From Candidatus Obscuribacterales bacterium (GTDB lineage Bacteria; Cyanobacteriota; Vampirovibrionia; Obscuribacterales; Obscuribacteraceae), in the NCBI GenBank assembly GCA_020050835.1, contig JAGVKB010000101.1:1-64000 (forward strand): 64,000 nucleotides of DNA, given 5' to 3'. The notes beneath the pieces were generated by a model, which saw nothing but the letters and a program-made list of their open reading frames with translations, made no database searches and was not told the origin of the DNA. Positions 1 to 9,418 of this stretch are shown here, in pieces; positions within the stretch are counted from its first letter, which is position 1, and the number at the start of each line of letters is the position of its first letter. A program made the translations under genes and the position numbers.

Positions 1-3000
1 CCGGCGGCAGCGGCGGTGCCGGCGGCGGCGGACCGCTGGGAGGTTTGGCCGGTGATGGAGGCAACGCTGGCGCGGTGCTGGTTTCAGCCGGGGTTGGCGA
101 TCTCTATATAAATGGTGGGGTCAATGCCTTTGGCGGAGCCGGTGGCAGAGGCGGAGCCGGCGGCTACGGCGGTCTCGGCGGTCAAGGTATTAACGGCGGT
201 GATGGCAGCATCGGTACAGCGCTTGGTTTCGGCGGCGGTGGCGGCGGCGAAGGTGGTGCCGGTGGGACTGGCTCGGCTGGCGGTGGCGGTGGTGCCGGCG
301 GCGATGGAGCGGCGATTACTTTGAGCGCCGACAGTGGCGATATAACCATCGGCTCTGATTTGAGCAGCTATGGCGGCATCGGCGGCAACGGCGGGCAAGG
401 TGGTACCGGCGGTGCCGGTGGCACTGGCGGCTCATCGGCATCCGGGCTCCAGTGGAGCGGCGCCATCAGTATTAGTGATGGCGGGGTTCTAAACATCAGT
501 GGCGGAGTAGCGGTTGGTTCGATTGGAGCCTCCGGCGGAGCCGGCTCGCTTGGTGGCACCGGCGGGGTCAAAGGTGCCGGCGGAGACGGCGGCAACATCG
601 AAGTCAATGCGCCGGTTGGCTTTATCTCCGTTGGCGGTGACGTCAAGTCGTTTGGCGGAGTCAACGGCGTGGTCGGCAGCAGCGGCGTCAACGGTGCTCG
701 CGGAGCCGATGGCGCAACTGATATTTACCTCGGATTCAACGCCGGGGTGAGCGTCGGCATCACTGCCGATGGCGGATTCACTGCTGGCGCAAGCGGCGGT
801 GGCATCTTGAATATCGGCGGCATCAATATCAGTGGCGATGCATCGACTACTGCTACCATCACAATCAATTCGGACGGCTTCTCGGCTTCCGGCAGCGGAT
901 CGGTTTCGGGTTCTGCCAATATCGACCTGGGCGTGATTGAAGTCGGTGCCAGCGGCAACGCCGGTGGCAGCAGCTCAGTAAGCATCACTGAAAACGGCAT
1001 AACCGGCAGCGCCGACCTGCAATTGGAAGGCAGCGCCAATCTATCTATCAATGCGCCGGGCTTTACTTTGAATCTCGAGGGTACCAACTCGATCAGCGCC
1101 TCGGCTTCGGCCACTCTCAGCCCGACTGGTCTTACCGGCAGCTCCGCCTTCAGTCAAAGCGGCAGCGCCGCTGGTGGTTTCAGCGGTGGCGGCATCGACC
1201 TGGCCTTTCAAGGAGCCGGTCAAGTGCAATCATCTGCAACCGGTGGATTGGACACGAGCGGACTGCACGGATCCGGACAGGGAACCGCCTCGGGCTCAGG
1301 CGATGCGACATTCAGCGGTGGCGGCATCAATATTACGGTAGCTGGCACCGGTTCTGCTTCCGCTGATTGGGCCGCCAGCATCGGCCCGGATGGAGCGAGC
1401 GCCGGCGGTTCCTTGACCCAGCAAGCTGCCGGTACGGTGCAGGTAGCTCTTCCCGGTTTAACCATCGATGTGAGCGGTCAAGCCAGCAAGACTCAATCGG
1501 GCAGCGCGGTAATTAATGGCACTGGCGTCTCCGGGCAAGGTACTCAAAGTGTAAGCTCCGGCGGCAGCGCTCATATCGTCGGCGACGGCATCAATATATT
1601 TGCCGAAGGACAGCAAACTACCACTCAGCAAGGTGGAGCAACGCTGGACGGCAGCGGGCTTGCCGGCAGCGGCAGTCAGAGCCAGAGCCAAAGCGGTAGC
1701 GCCGGTTTCAGCGCCGGTGGCGTCGATATCTCAGTCAGCGGTAGACAAAGTCAAACGACAGGCGGCAGTGCAAGCGTTGGACCGGGCGGAATCATCGCCG
1801 AAGGCTCGCAAACTCAATCGCAAAGCGGTAGCATCGGCATTAGCGGCGGCGGCATCGACATCAACGTTGAAGGCAGCAAGACTACCAATCAAACAGCCGC
1901 CGGCGGCATTACACCCAGCGGTATCAGCGGCAACGGCAGCCAGACTGAAACTCTAAGCGGAAGCGGCACTTTCACCGGTGGTGGCGTCAACGTCGACCTG
2001 AGCGGAAGCAACACCAACTCTCAGTCGGCCGGTGGCAGCGCCGGTGCAGGCGGAGTCAACGGAAACACTGGCAGCAGCAGTAACACGAGCGGTAGCGCGA
2101 CGGTGCAAATCGGCGAAGTTCGGCTCGATGTCAGCGGCAGCCAGAGCCAAAGCTCTTCGGCCAGCGGAGGAGTGTCCGGCGGTGGAGTCAATGCGCAAAC
2201 CAACAACTCGCAATCGCAGACCGGCAGCGCCAGCTTTGTGGGAGGGGGAATCGCCGTCGATTTGACTGGCAGCCAGTCGCAGTCTTCGGGTGCAAGCGGT
2301 GGAGTATCAGGAAGTGGCGTCAGCGGCTCTACCAATAGCAGCCAGTCGCAGAGCATCAGCGGCGGCGGCATGGGCATCACATTCAACGGGTCCAGCAGCA
2401 ACAGCCAATCCACCGCTGGCAATGTCGGAGCAGGCGGAGTCGGCGGCAGCAGCTCTAACAATCAAAGCCAGAGCGGCGGATTGACGTCAGCGGGCGTGAG
2501 TATTTCATTTGATTCCACTGTCAGCTCGCAAAACTCCGGCTCGGTCGGTCCCAACGGCGCAAGCGGCAGCAGCTCGAGTTCTTCCTCCAATAGCGGCACT
2601 TTCAGCGGCGGCGGCATTGACGTCGACTTTGACATGAGCCAGCAGCAAAATCGCTCAGCAACGGTTAGCAGCGGTGGTGTGAGCGCCACTTCGCAAAAAA
2701 CTGCTAGCGCTAATTTCACTGGGTTGGGTCTGGATCTCGGCGGGCAGACAGACAATAACTACACACTCGGAACCGTTGCTGCACTCACTCAAAATGCGCC
2801 GGCTAACAATCAAGTCGCTACGGGCGGCTCCAGTGGCGGCACGACCGGTGGTACGACGGGCGGCTCGACTGGTGGTTCGACTGGTGGTTCGACTGGTGGC
2901 TCGACTGGTGGTTCGACTGGTGGCTCGACTGGTGGTTCGACGGGCGGCTCGACTGGCGGCTCGACTGGCGGATCTACTGGTAGCTCAGCCGGCGGAACTT

Positions 3001-6000
3001 GCGGCACTTGCACTTCCACCACCGGTTCTACGGCTACTGCGATTGGATCCATCATCGATCCGACCAAGTCCGGCTACACCGCCAAGGCCGGAAGCATTCA
3101 CTTCCTGGCCGGCAAGACTATCCAGGTGCAAGGTGATGTCAATGCAGCGGGCGGATTCGAGCCGGCCAACGGACCTGGTTATTCGGGTCCGGGCGGCGCC
3201 ATTTTGATGCAAGGCACAACTATTCACTTAGGCAGCGATCAAAATTCGGCTGTGGTTGGCGGATCGCTCACGTTTGTGACGCAAGTCCAGGGAGTCACCT
3301 TCCTCTTGAAACCAATCGTTCCCGCTCCGACTATCTGGCCGGGGTCCACGCTCGGCTTGACTATCGGAGATGGCAACGGGCACAACGGCAAAATTGTTGC
3401 GACCACGCCGGTGGTGATCGCTCAAAACAAGGCTGGAACTCTGGACTTGAGCGATATCGGTGCGAGCCATATCAATCTTTTCGCCGGTCCGGGCGGAGCT
3501 TTGAAGACCGACGGTGTAGACTTCATCGGTCTGGCCACCGGCAGTATCATCGCCAGCACCGCTCCGGCCGGCGCGAGCATCAATACAAGCCGCACAAATG
3601 GAATCGGCGGCAGCATCATTCTGGCAGCCGGCGATCAGGCCGCCACTCTGACTTATGGTCTCAACAACAGCCCATGGCTCATTCTAGGTGGTGGCACCAG
3701 CAGCGGCGGTGATGTCAACATCTCTAATGTTTCGCTTACGACCAACGGGCAGCTCGTCTTTCTCCAAACCCATGCCGGTTATTCGACCGGCAGCATAAGT
3801 ACCGGTGCCGTTACGGCTGCCAGTGGCACCGGACTGACCAGCGCGATTACCGGCAGCACGATCATTCTCGCTACCGGCAATGTCAGCACCGGTACCATCA
3901 CCAGCACTAACGGCTTCTTGATGTCCACTCAAGGCAGCATCGGCACCGCTGCCAGCGCCTTGCAAGTCAACGTTCAAAACTTATCGGTTCTCACTCCAAA
4001 TGGTGCCTATATAAATGACAACGGACCGGTCAGGCTGGCAACTTCAATCGCCTCGACTCTGGTGTTGACCAGCTCCGGCAAGATCACCGTCTTTGGTCCG
4101 CTGAGTGTCGGCAACGGTCAATTGAATGGCAGCTCCATTCGCATTCTGGCAAACTTGACGGCTGGGCATATCGGTCTCTCGCAATCCGAGTCGGTAAGTG
4201 ATGCTGGTACCGGCCTGGCCAAGATCAACGCTGCATCGATCAGCTTGCATTCAACGGCCGGCAATGTTTCGTCGAGCAATCTCAGCACTACCGCACTCAA
4301 GCTGCAGGCTGCCGGCAACATCAATGTCACTACCACCAATGCCACGCTCCTGGTCGCCAATGCCGGAGGCAATGTCGATGTTCACGCCAGCTCATTGATT
4401 GTCGTGGGCGGATACCTCGATCCGGTCACCAAGGCTGTAGTCTTTGGCAGCGCATCCAGCGGTCAAACCTTCAAGTTGAGCTCCGGCGGCGGCATTCTCG
4501 TTAATGGTGCGATCGGCTCCACCAATCTGGATTTGACGGCAGGCACAAACAGCAGCATCTTCTTGAATGCCAATGTAAGCGCCACCAATACTGCCAGTCT
4601 CACCGGCAATGGAACCGGCTCAGTGGTTCAACTTTCATCGAATGTATTGATTTCGGCCCCGACACTTGTTGTGAGCACGGGCACCGGCAATATTGGAGCG
4701 CCGGGACTGGCTCTCAATACGAATGCAACGGATATTACCTTCACGACTGCTGGAGCAGTCACGATTTACAACTCCAACTCCAACGGCACAATCGATCTGA
4801 AGGCCTGGACCGGTAGCTCGCTGACCTTTACTTCCCACGGCAATCTTAATGTCACCGGACAGCTGCTCGCTCCCGGACTGATCTCCTTGTCGACCTTGAA
4901 CAATGGTGTTCTCTTTCTGGAAGATCATGTCATCGCTGGAACAATGGTCGTGTTGGCAGGCACCGGCGGCATCAGACAAACTGACGGCTTGGTTTACTCA
5001 CCGGTGCTGATCGCCAGCGCCGGCAGCAATGGAGTCGAGCTCGGCAATACCAATGCGCAGTTCATCGGACTGCTCACTACCGGCGCGGTCGAGCTGACCA
5101 ATCTATCGGGAGCGATCGTGACCGGAGCGGTCGGCAGCCTGACTTTGAACAATCTCAATAATGTTGCCGTCGCCGGTCTCGTGTCGCAAGGTGCGATCAC
5201 AGTTTATGCCGATGGCAATATCGTCGCGGCCGATACTTCTTCCAAGACAGTCGTGACGATGGATACCACCAATAATGGCAGCATCATCATCTTAGGCACG
5301 CTCAAGGGTGAAGGTTCGGTTTCGCTCACGACGACCGGCAGCGGCTCTATTCAGCAAGTGCGAGCTGGTGACAAGATTGAGTCTCCGGTTCTCTCTCTGG
5401 TCACCGCCGGCGGCAACATAGGCGCAAACGATGTCTTCTTGAACACCACCGCGTCCACAATTGACTTTGTCAGCTCGGGCAGTGTGTTCATCTACAACAA
5501 CAACGGCTCCGGCAATCAGCAGGGCTCGATCGACTTGCCTGCCTGGACCGGCACCACTTTGCAGTTTGTAGAAAACGGTGTAATCAATGTCAACGGCGCA
5601 TTAAACGCCTCGGACAACATCGCGCTGGCAACCTCTAATGATGGATTCATCAATCTCAATGCCGATCTCTCCGCCGGCAAGTCGACCGTTTTGGTATCGG
5701 GTGGAACCGGCGGTGTCGCGCAGGACAGCGTAAGCACGCTGACGTCGCCGTTTACGGTTGTCTTTGCTGGCGCCGGTGGCATCGACTTGAAACATCTGGC
5801 GAGCAGCTCGCTGGCGGTGACTACGTCCGGAGCAGCGACCGTCAACAACGTCTCGACGGTGCTCGGGCTGGCCGGAAATGTCGGCAGCGGCAACTTCACT
5901 ACCAGCGGCGATTTGATAGTCGCGGCGATGGATAGCGAAGCAAATCTTACTGCCAAGTCCGGTGGTAACATCAGCACACTTGGTCAGATTATGGGAACCA

Positions 6001-8936
6001 ACGTCACTCTGCAAACTACCGGCGCTAGCGGAAGCATAGCGCTTGGCGACAACATTACCGGCACCAGCAGCCTGTCTTTGTTGGCCTCCGGTGCCGGTAA
6101 CATTTCGCAGAAGAACAATGGCGTCTGGGTCTCTTCGCCGGTATTGACGCTGAGCACCGGTTCCGGAAACATCGGCTCGCAACAGCAGTTCATGATTACC
6201 GATGCGGTCGACCTGACTTTCGTCACCAGCGGGAGTGTTTATATCTTCAATTCCAATGCGACCGGCTCGCTCGATCTGAAGTCGTGGAGCGGTACAACTC
6301 TGGTCTTGCTGGAAAACGGACATATTAATGTGGCAGGTGATCTCAATGCGTCCAAGAATCTTGTGCTCGGCACGTTCTCGAGTGGCAATATCGCTCTCAA
6401 TGCCAACGTCACAGTGGGCAATGCGGCGATCTTGAATGCCAGCGGCAACGGTGGCATCACGCAGGGTGCCGACAAACTCCTCTCCGCAATTGTGTTGTCC
6501 CTGTCTTCCGGCATCGGTGGAGTCGGCCCGCTTCATACCGATGCTTCCGTGGTAACTGTCAATACGCTCGGAGACGCCACTGTCAATAACGATCGAACCG
6601 CAGTGCTGGTTGCCTCTGTGGGAGAAAGCCTGACTTTCACCAACAAAGGCACTCTCGCTATCATCAACCTGGAAGCAGGCGACGATGCGACGGTAGACGT
6701 TCAAGGCAACCTCTATGCAGTCGGTCGCGTCACCGCTGACAATGTCTCGCTGACGGCAACAGGAGGTGAGATCGTGATGGCTGGCGACGTCACTGGACGC
6801 GCATCAGTTCATCTGACCACGACCGTCGGTTCGATCACGCAGCTCTTCCCGGATGTGCTGGTCTCTGCTCCGGAGGTGGTAATTACTTCTGATAACGGCG
6901 ATATCGGTCTGGAGTTGAATTACATGCATGTATCCTCATCCGAGATTACGGTGGCGACCGACGGCGATATCTATCTGGACAGCAAGACTTCCACCAGGTT
7001 GAATGTTCCGCGCTCCGGCAGCTTGCATTACACCGGGTTCGGCGATCTGACGGTGACGAGCAACATCAATTCATCCAAGCCGGGAGGCAGCGGCGGCGTG
7101 GTGAGCTTCATTATCACCGGTGGTAATTTCAACGCTCCCAACATTTTTGCTAATGGCGGGGGCCCAGGCAACACCGGTGGAGCTGTCTTCATCAGCGCCA
7201 ACTCCATCCTCGTCTCGAGCATTACTGCCGACGGCACCGGTGGGGCCAACGGTGGAGCAGTTACCTTGAACTCCGGAGGTGGAATAGTCAGCTTCAACCT
7301 GATCTCAGCCAATGGTACGTCGCAAGGCGGTGCCGTTACGGTGCTCAATAGCGGTGGCATTGTCGGGGGTACCGTACAAGCTGATGGAGCCAGCCAAGGC
7401 GGAAAGCTGACCTTAACCGGTAACAGCGGCGTCTTCATCGGCAACTTGTTAGCCAATGGCGGCATCGGCGGCACAATTGCCGTTGTCGGCAACAGCATTG
7501 ATGTCACTAACACCAGCGCCAGTGGTGGCATCGGTGGCGGGATAAGCTTCGCCGGCGGTAACATGAATCTCGGAACAGTATCGGCAATCGGGTCAGCGGC
7601 TGGCGGCAATATCTCGGTCAACGGCAGCAATTTGAACATCGGCTCGGCCAACGCGTCGAGTGGCGGAGCCGGCGGGGCGATTACTTTGAATGCTCCCGGC
7701 GGTGTTGTGGTCGGCAGCGCTCTGGCTAATGGTGGCGGCGGCGGCGGTACGGTCTCAATCAACGGCGGTGCAGGCATCTCGGCTGCGTTGATTGACGTAA
7801 GCGATCCCCCGTTTGGAAACGGCGGAAGCGTTTTTCTCACCAGCAGCGGAATTGTATCTGTCGGCTCGATATATGGCACGGCCGAGTTTGGCAATGGCGG
7901 GTTGCTGGTAGTCAACTCTCCGATGTTCTTCGCCTCAGGCTGGATAGACTTCAGCAGCATCTGGGGGCGAGGCGGAACGGTAATCATCAACAGTCCGTTT
8001 GTTTCTCTTGCACACCCGATCAATGTACGGGGATTCTTCGATGGACAGATAATTGGGCCGGCAGTCGGCTGGCAAGCCACCAGCAGACTTGCCGATTTCA
8101 GCAATGTCAACCAGTTTGGGGCAAGAAGCGCAGTCGATCTGACGCCATTTTCTCTGCGCGACGGACAGAACAGTCAGCGCAAAGAAGCTGATGCTGAGGA
8201 TGACAACGTCTTACTGGCAGGAGTCTCCAAGGACGAGGCGAACCAGGACGAGGACGGAGCTATCTTTGAGGCATCCAGTTTCGACGACACGCGCAATCCT
8301 GAAAGCAAGCGGAAGCTAGCTGGCAAGGGCATCGTCGTCGGCGCTGCTACCCGCGGGAATCTGTTCGATCTCGACAAGGGCAATGTCTTGTTTTCACCGC
8401 GCAAACAAGAGATTAGAGTGAAAACGCATGAGTGCGTAGCTTACATCGCTCCTGGAGCCCATGTCTGGATTATGGAAACCGGCAATGATGTGGCTATTTG
8501 CGATCTCTCCGACAGCCATTGCGGAGACGTCAAAATCGTCGCCAACAACAAGACTGTCGAGCTTTCGCCTGGACATCAAATCGTTCTGAGCAGAGACGGT
8601 AAGAGTGAATTTGATGCGGTTAATCCGGCTTACACCATTGGTTATCGCAATCTGCGCGCCCGAGATCTCGGCGGCGGCATCACAGCCTATACGTCTGAAA
8701 TGTCGATTGTAAGCGCGCTCAGCAATGTCGAGCTGCTGAAGCAGATGCTTCATTCACCGTCGGCCAGCCAAAGGCACGCCGCCAAGCAGATGCTCAAGAC
8801 GGCTGCAGTCGTGTCGCACATGTCTAGAGCAAGCGGAGCCTACAAACTTAGCTTGAGTCGACGAGGCACGGCAGCCGGCGGCTCCGGCACTAATCGCCGA
8901 AGTCTGGGCGCCGGTAGGGGAGCAGTCGCTCAATAG
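1..8936 (+). CDS. giant Gly/Ser-rich repeat exoprotein, adhesin-like (5'-partial)
   Basis: The 5' end lies outside the window: the frame is open from base 3, and 2,963 residues follow a TTG at 45, from which residues are counted here. No start or export signal is visible. Residues 1-240 are GGxGG-type glycine-rich. About 255-870 hold 44-residue Ser/Gly/Gln/Asn repeats. About 926-982 form a Gly-Gly-Ser-Thr linker followed by a CGTC cysteine pair. About 1000-2345 are beta-helix-like, haemagglutinin-type sequence with four long repeats. About 2375-2655 are 24-residue units starting with GG. The charged tail (2680-2963) has a FecR-like stretch near 2790-2850. Composition and repeat style match secreted beta-solenoid adhesins, such as two-partner-secretion exoproteins; this is inferred from style, not from a recognised family. 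Coding is certain because the frame stays open for 8.9 kb with periodic repeats. No transporter partner is in view. Confidence 0.85.
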   Translation, partial: GGSGGAGGGGPLGGLAGDGGNAGAVLVSAGVGDLYINGGVNAFGGAGGRGGAGGYGGLGGQGINGGDGSIGTALGFGGGGGGEGGAGGTGSAGGGGGAGGDGAAITLSADSGDITIGSDLSSYGGIGGNGGQGGTGGAGGTGGSSASGLQWSGAISISDGGVLNISGGVAVGSIGASGGAGSLGGTGGVKGAGGDGGNIEVNAPVGFISVGGDVKSFGGVNGVVGSSGVNGARGADGATDIYLGFNAGVSVGITADGGFTAGASGGGILNIGGINISGDASTTATITINSDGFSASGSGSVSGSANIDLGVIEVGASGNAGGSSSVSITENGITGSADLQLEGSANLSINAPGFTLNLEGTNSISASASATLSPTGLTGSSAFSQSGSAAGGFSGGGIDLAFQGAGQVQSSATGGLDTSGLHGSGQGTASGSGDATFSGGGINITVAGTGSASADWAASIGPDGASAGGSLTQQAAGTVQVALPGLTIDVSGQASKTQSGSAVINGTGVSGQGTQSVSSGGSAHIVGDGINIFAEGQQTTTQQGGATLDGSGLAGSGSQSQSQSGSAGFSAGGVDISVSGRQSQTTGGSASVGPGGIIAEGSQTQSQSGSIGISGGGIDINVEGSKTTNQTAAGGITPSGISGNGSQTETLSGSGTFTGGGVNVDLSGSNTNSQSAGGSAGAGGVNGNTGSSSNTSGSATVQIGEVRLDVSGSQSQSSSASGGVSGGGVNAQTNNSQSQTGSASFVGGGIAVDLTGSQSQSSGASGGVSGSGVSGSTNSSQSQSISGGGMGITFNGSSSNSQSTAGNVGAGGVGGSSSNNQSQSGGLTSAGVSISFDSTVSSQNSGSVGPNGASGSSSSSSSNSGTFSGGGIDVDFDMSQQQNRSATVSSGGVSATSQKTASANFTGLGLDLGGQTDNNYTLGTVAALTQNAPANNQVATGGSSGGTTGGTTGGSTGGSTGGSTGGSTGGSTGGSTGGSTGGSTGGSTGGSTGSSAGGTCGTCTSTTGSTATAIGSIIDPTKSGYTAKAGSIHFLAGKTIQVQGDVNAAGGFEPANGPGYSGPGGAILMQGTTIHLGSDQNSAVVGGSLTFVTQVQGVTFLLKPIVPAPTIWPGSTLGLTIGDGNGHNGKIVATTPVVIAQNKAGTLDLSDIGASHINLFAGPGGALKTDGVDFIGLATGSIIASTAPAGASINTSRTNGIGGSIILAAGDQAATLTYGLNNSPWLILGGGTSSGGDVNISNVSLTTNGQLVFLQTHAGYSTGSISTGAVTAASGTGLTSAITGSTIILATGNVSTGTITSTNGFLMSTQGSIGTAASALQVNVQNLSVLTPNGAYINDNGPVRLATSIASTLVLTSSGKITVFGPLSVGNGQLNGSSIRILANLTAGHIGLSQSESVSDAGTGLAKINAASISLHSTAGNVSSSNLSTTALKLQAAGNINVTTTNATLLVANAGGNVDVHASSLIVVGGYLDPVTKAVVFGSASSGQTFKLSSGGGILVNGAIGSTNLDLTAGTNSSIFLNANVSATNTASLTGNGTGSVVQLSSNVLISAPTLVVSTGTGNIGAPGLALNTNATDITFTTAGAVTIYNSNSNGTIDLKAWTGSSLTFTSHGNLNVTGQLLAPGLISLSTLNNGVLFLEDHVIAGTMVVLAGTGGIRQTDGLVYSPVLIASAGSNGVELGNTNAQFIGLLTTGAVELTNLSGAIVTGAVGSLTLNNLNNVAVAGLVSQGAITVYADGNIVAADTSSKTVVTMDTTNNGSIIILGTLKGEGSVSLTTTGSGSIQQVRAGDKIESPVLSLVTAGGNIGANDVFLNTTASTIDFVSSGSVFIYNNNGSGNQQGSIDLPAWTGTTLQFVENGVINVNGALNASDNIALATSNDGFINLNADLSAGKSTVLVSGGTGGVAQDSVSTLTSPFTVVFAGAGGIDLKHLASSSLAVTTSGAATVNNVSTVLGLAGNVGSGNFTTSGDLIVAAMDSEANLTAKSGGNISTLGQIMGTNVTLQTTGASGSIALGDNITGTSSLSLLASGAGNISQKNNGVWVSSPVLTLSTGSGNIGSQQQFMITDAVDLTFVTSGSVYIFNSNATGSLDLKSWSGTTLVLLENGHINVAGDLNASKNLVLGTFSSGNIALNANVTVGNAAILNASGNGGITQGADKLLSAIVLSLSSGIGGVGPLHTDASVVTVNTLGDATVNNDRTAVLVASVGESLTFTNKGTLAIINLEAGDDATVDVQGNLYAVGRVTADNVSLTATGGEIVMAGDVTGRASVHLTTTVGSITQLFPDVLVSAPEVVITSDNGDIGLELNYMHVSSSEITVATDGDIYLDSKTSTRLNVPRSGSLHYTGFGDLTVTSNINSSKPGGSGGVVSFIITGGNFNAPNIFANGGGPGNTGGAVFISANSILVSSITADGTGGANGGAVTLNSGGGIVSFNLISANGTSQGGAVTVLNSGGIVGGTVQADGASQGGKLTLTGNSGVFIGNLLANGGIGGTIAVVGNSIDVTNTSASGGIGGGISFAGGNMNLGTVSAIGSAAGGNISVNGSNLNIGSANASSGGAGGAITLNAPGGVVVGSALANGGGGGGTVSINGGAGISAALIDVSDPPFGNGGSVFLTSSGIVSVGSIYGTAEFGNGGLLVVNSPMFFASGWIDFSSIWGRGGTVIINSPFVSLAHPINVRGFFDGQIIGPAVGWQATSRLADFSNVNQFGARSAVDLTPFSLRDGQNSQRKEADAEDDNVLLAGVSKDEANQDEDGAIFEASSFDDTRNPESKRKLAGKGIVVGAATRGNLFDLDKGNVLFSPRKQEIRVKTHECVAYIAPGAHVWIMETGNDVAICDLSDSHCGDVKIVANNKTVELSPGHQIVLSRDGKSEFDAVNPAYTIGYRNLRARDLGGGITAYTSEMSIVSALSNVELLKQMLHSPSASQRHAAKQMLKTAAVVSHMSRASGAYKLSLSRRGTAAGGSGTNRRSLGAGRGAVAQ
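810..2640 (+). repeat. about fifteen tandem ~44-residue (132-bp) Ser/Gly/Gln/Asn repeats inside the giant protein
   Basis: A GGG-(I/V)-(D/N)-(I/V) motif recurs near 1190, 1320, 1450, 1580, 1710, 1842, 1973, 2107, 2239, 2362, 2486 and 2608, a spacing of about 130 bp. Weaker units occur near 812, 930 and 1060. Each unit runs roughly: GGG-hydrophobic strand, SGSQSQS-like segment, a second short strand, then SQSQSGSA. The repeats have diverged in DNA but keep their protein register. Confidence 0.8.
2823..2990 (+). repeat. 12-bp tandem repeat encoding a Gly-Gly-Ser-Thr linker
   Basis: About 13 near-identical copies of a 12-bp unit (GGCTCGACTGGT and one-base variants) encode (GGST)n. The unit is a multiple of three, so gain or loss of copies would change linker length without shifting the frame. 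It separates the 44-residue repeat region from the beta-helix-like region. Confidence 0.9.
4680..7060 (+). repeat. four ~245-residue (about 735-bp) repeats in the beta-helix-like region
   Basis: A G(N/D)IG motif starts units near 4684, 5410, 6165 and 6893. It is followed by a conserved series: a TFTTAG-like strand, an IYNSN or IFNSN motif, (S/T)(I/L)DL-x-(A/S)WTG, GxxNVxGxLNA, and a GGIxQ end. The fourth copy is shortened and more diverged. Spacings of roughly 725-755 bp indicate old tandem duplication. Confidence 0.75.
7173..8000 (+). repeat. eleven to twelve ~24-residue GG-initiated repeats
   Basis: Units of 22-26 residues begin with GG followed by a short beta strand (GGAVFIS, GGAVTLN, GGAVTVL, GGKLTLT, GGTIAVV, GGGISFA, GGNISVN, GGAITLN, GGTVSIN, GGSVFLT, GGLLVVN, GGTVIIN) and end in an ANG- or ADG-like turn. 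This is the rung spacing expected of a right-handed beta-helix (known for adhesins; the fold here is inferred). Confidence 0.75.
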
Positions 8937-8985
8937 AGTCGAGACCGGCGGCGCCATCGCTTGCCAGCGTTGCCGTCTTTGGAGA

Positions 8986-9309
8986 CTAGATCAGGTCGAC
9001 CGACGGCAAGCCAGCTATTTCGCTGGTGATGCGCTTGCGTTCTGCCGTCATGACGTCGGAGAAGGTGACATCGTTGCGCTTGAAGGTTCGCTCGGACTGG
9101 ACCGCCGGCGCAGCTTCGGTGGTGGCCAGCGCTGCAGCGAGATCGCTCAAGTTCGGCTCTGCCGGCTCAGGAGTTGCTGTTATTTTCTCCGGCAATCCTG
9201 GGGTCGGTCTGAAGTCAATTTGATCCAGACCGCTTCCGTTGTAACCGATCAAAAAGCTATTTATCTCGGAATTGCAAGGTATTTGACCTTGATTAACTGC
9301 TTCAGTCAT
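8986..9309 (-). CDS. hypothetical protein, 107 aa
   Basis: The product is a small acidic protein, rich in Pro, Ala and Glu, with no recognisable domain. Residues 45-75 look disordered (PEPAEPN, AALATTEAAPAVQ), and the C-terminal third is more ordered and basic (RTFKRNDVTFSDVMTAERKRI). There is no signal peptide or membrane segment. The ATG at 9309 has only a weak purine-rich stretch (AAGG) about 12 bases upstream. It lies downstream of xdhC on the same strand, 109 bp away, and converges on the giant repeat gene. An overlapping plus-strand frame (9026-9223) is less protein-like. The gene is probably real, but this is not certain. Confidence 0.5.
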   Translation of the reverse strand: MTEAVNQGQIPCNSEINSFLIGYNGSGLDQIDFRPTPGLPEKITATPEPAEPNLSDLAAALATTEAAPAVQSERTFKRNDVTFSDVMTAERKRITSEIAGLPSVDLI

Positions 9310-9418
9310 CTATCCAGCCTTGAATAGTAAGAATCTTCCAGCCGCGCTTAGATCTGAAGTCTATTTATATTTCGTGGAAAAGTTGTGGCAGTGGCCAGGG
9401 CTCGGGACGCAGGTAAGC

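Noticed and set aside
2823-2990. Possible CRISPR-like array
   Set aside because: The 12-bp units are directly adjacent with no spacers, are in frame and encode a regular GGST linker.
5601-8110. Long minus-strand open frames opposite the giant repeat gene (5601-6704, 7028-8110 and others)
   Set aside because: They are antisense shadows of Gly/Ala/Ser codons: Pro-, Ala- and Leu-biased products with no domain, no ribosome site, and overlap with a clearly coding strand.
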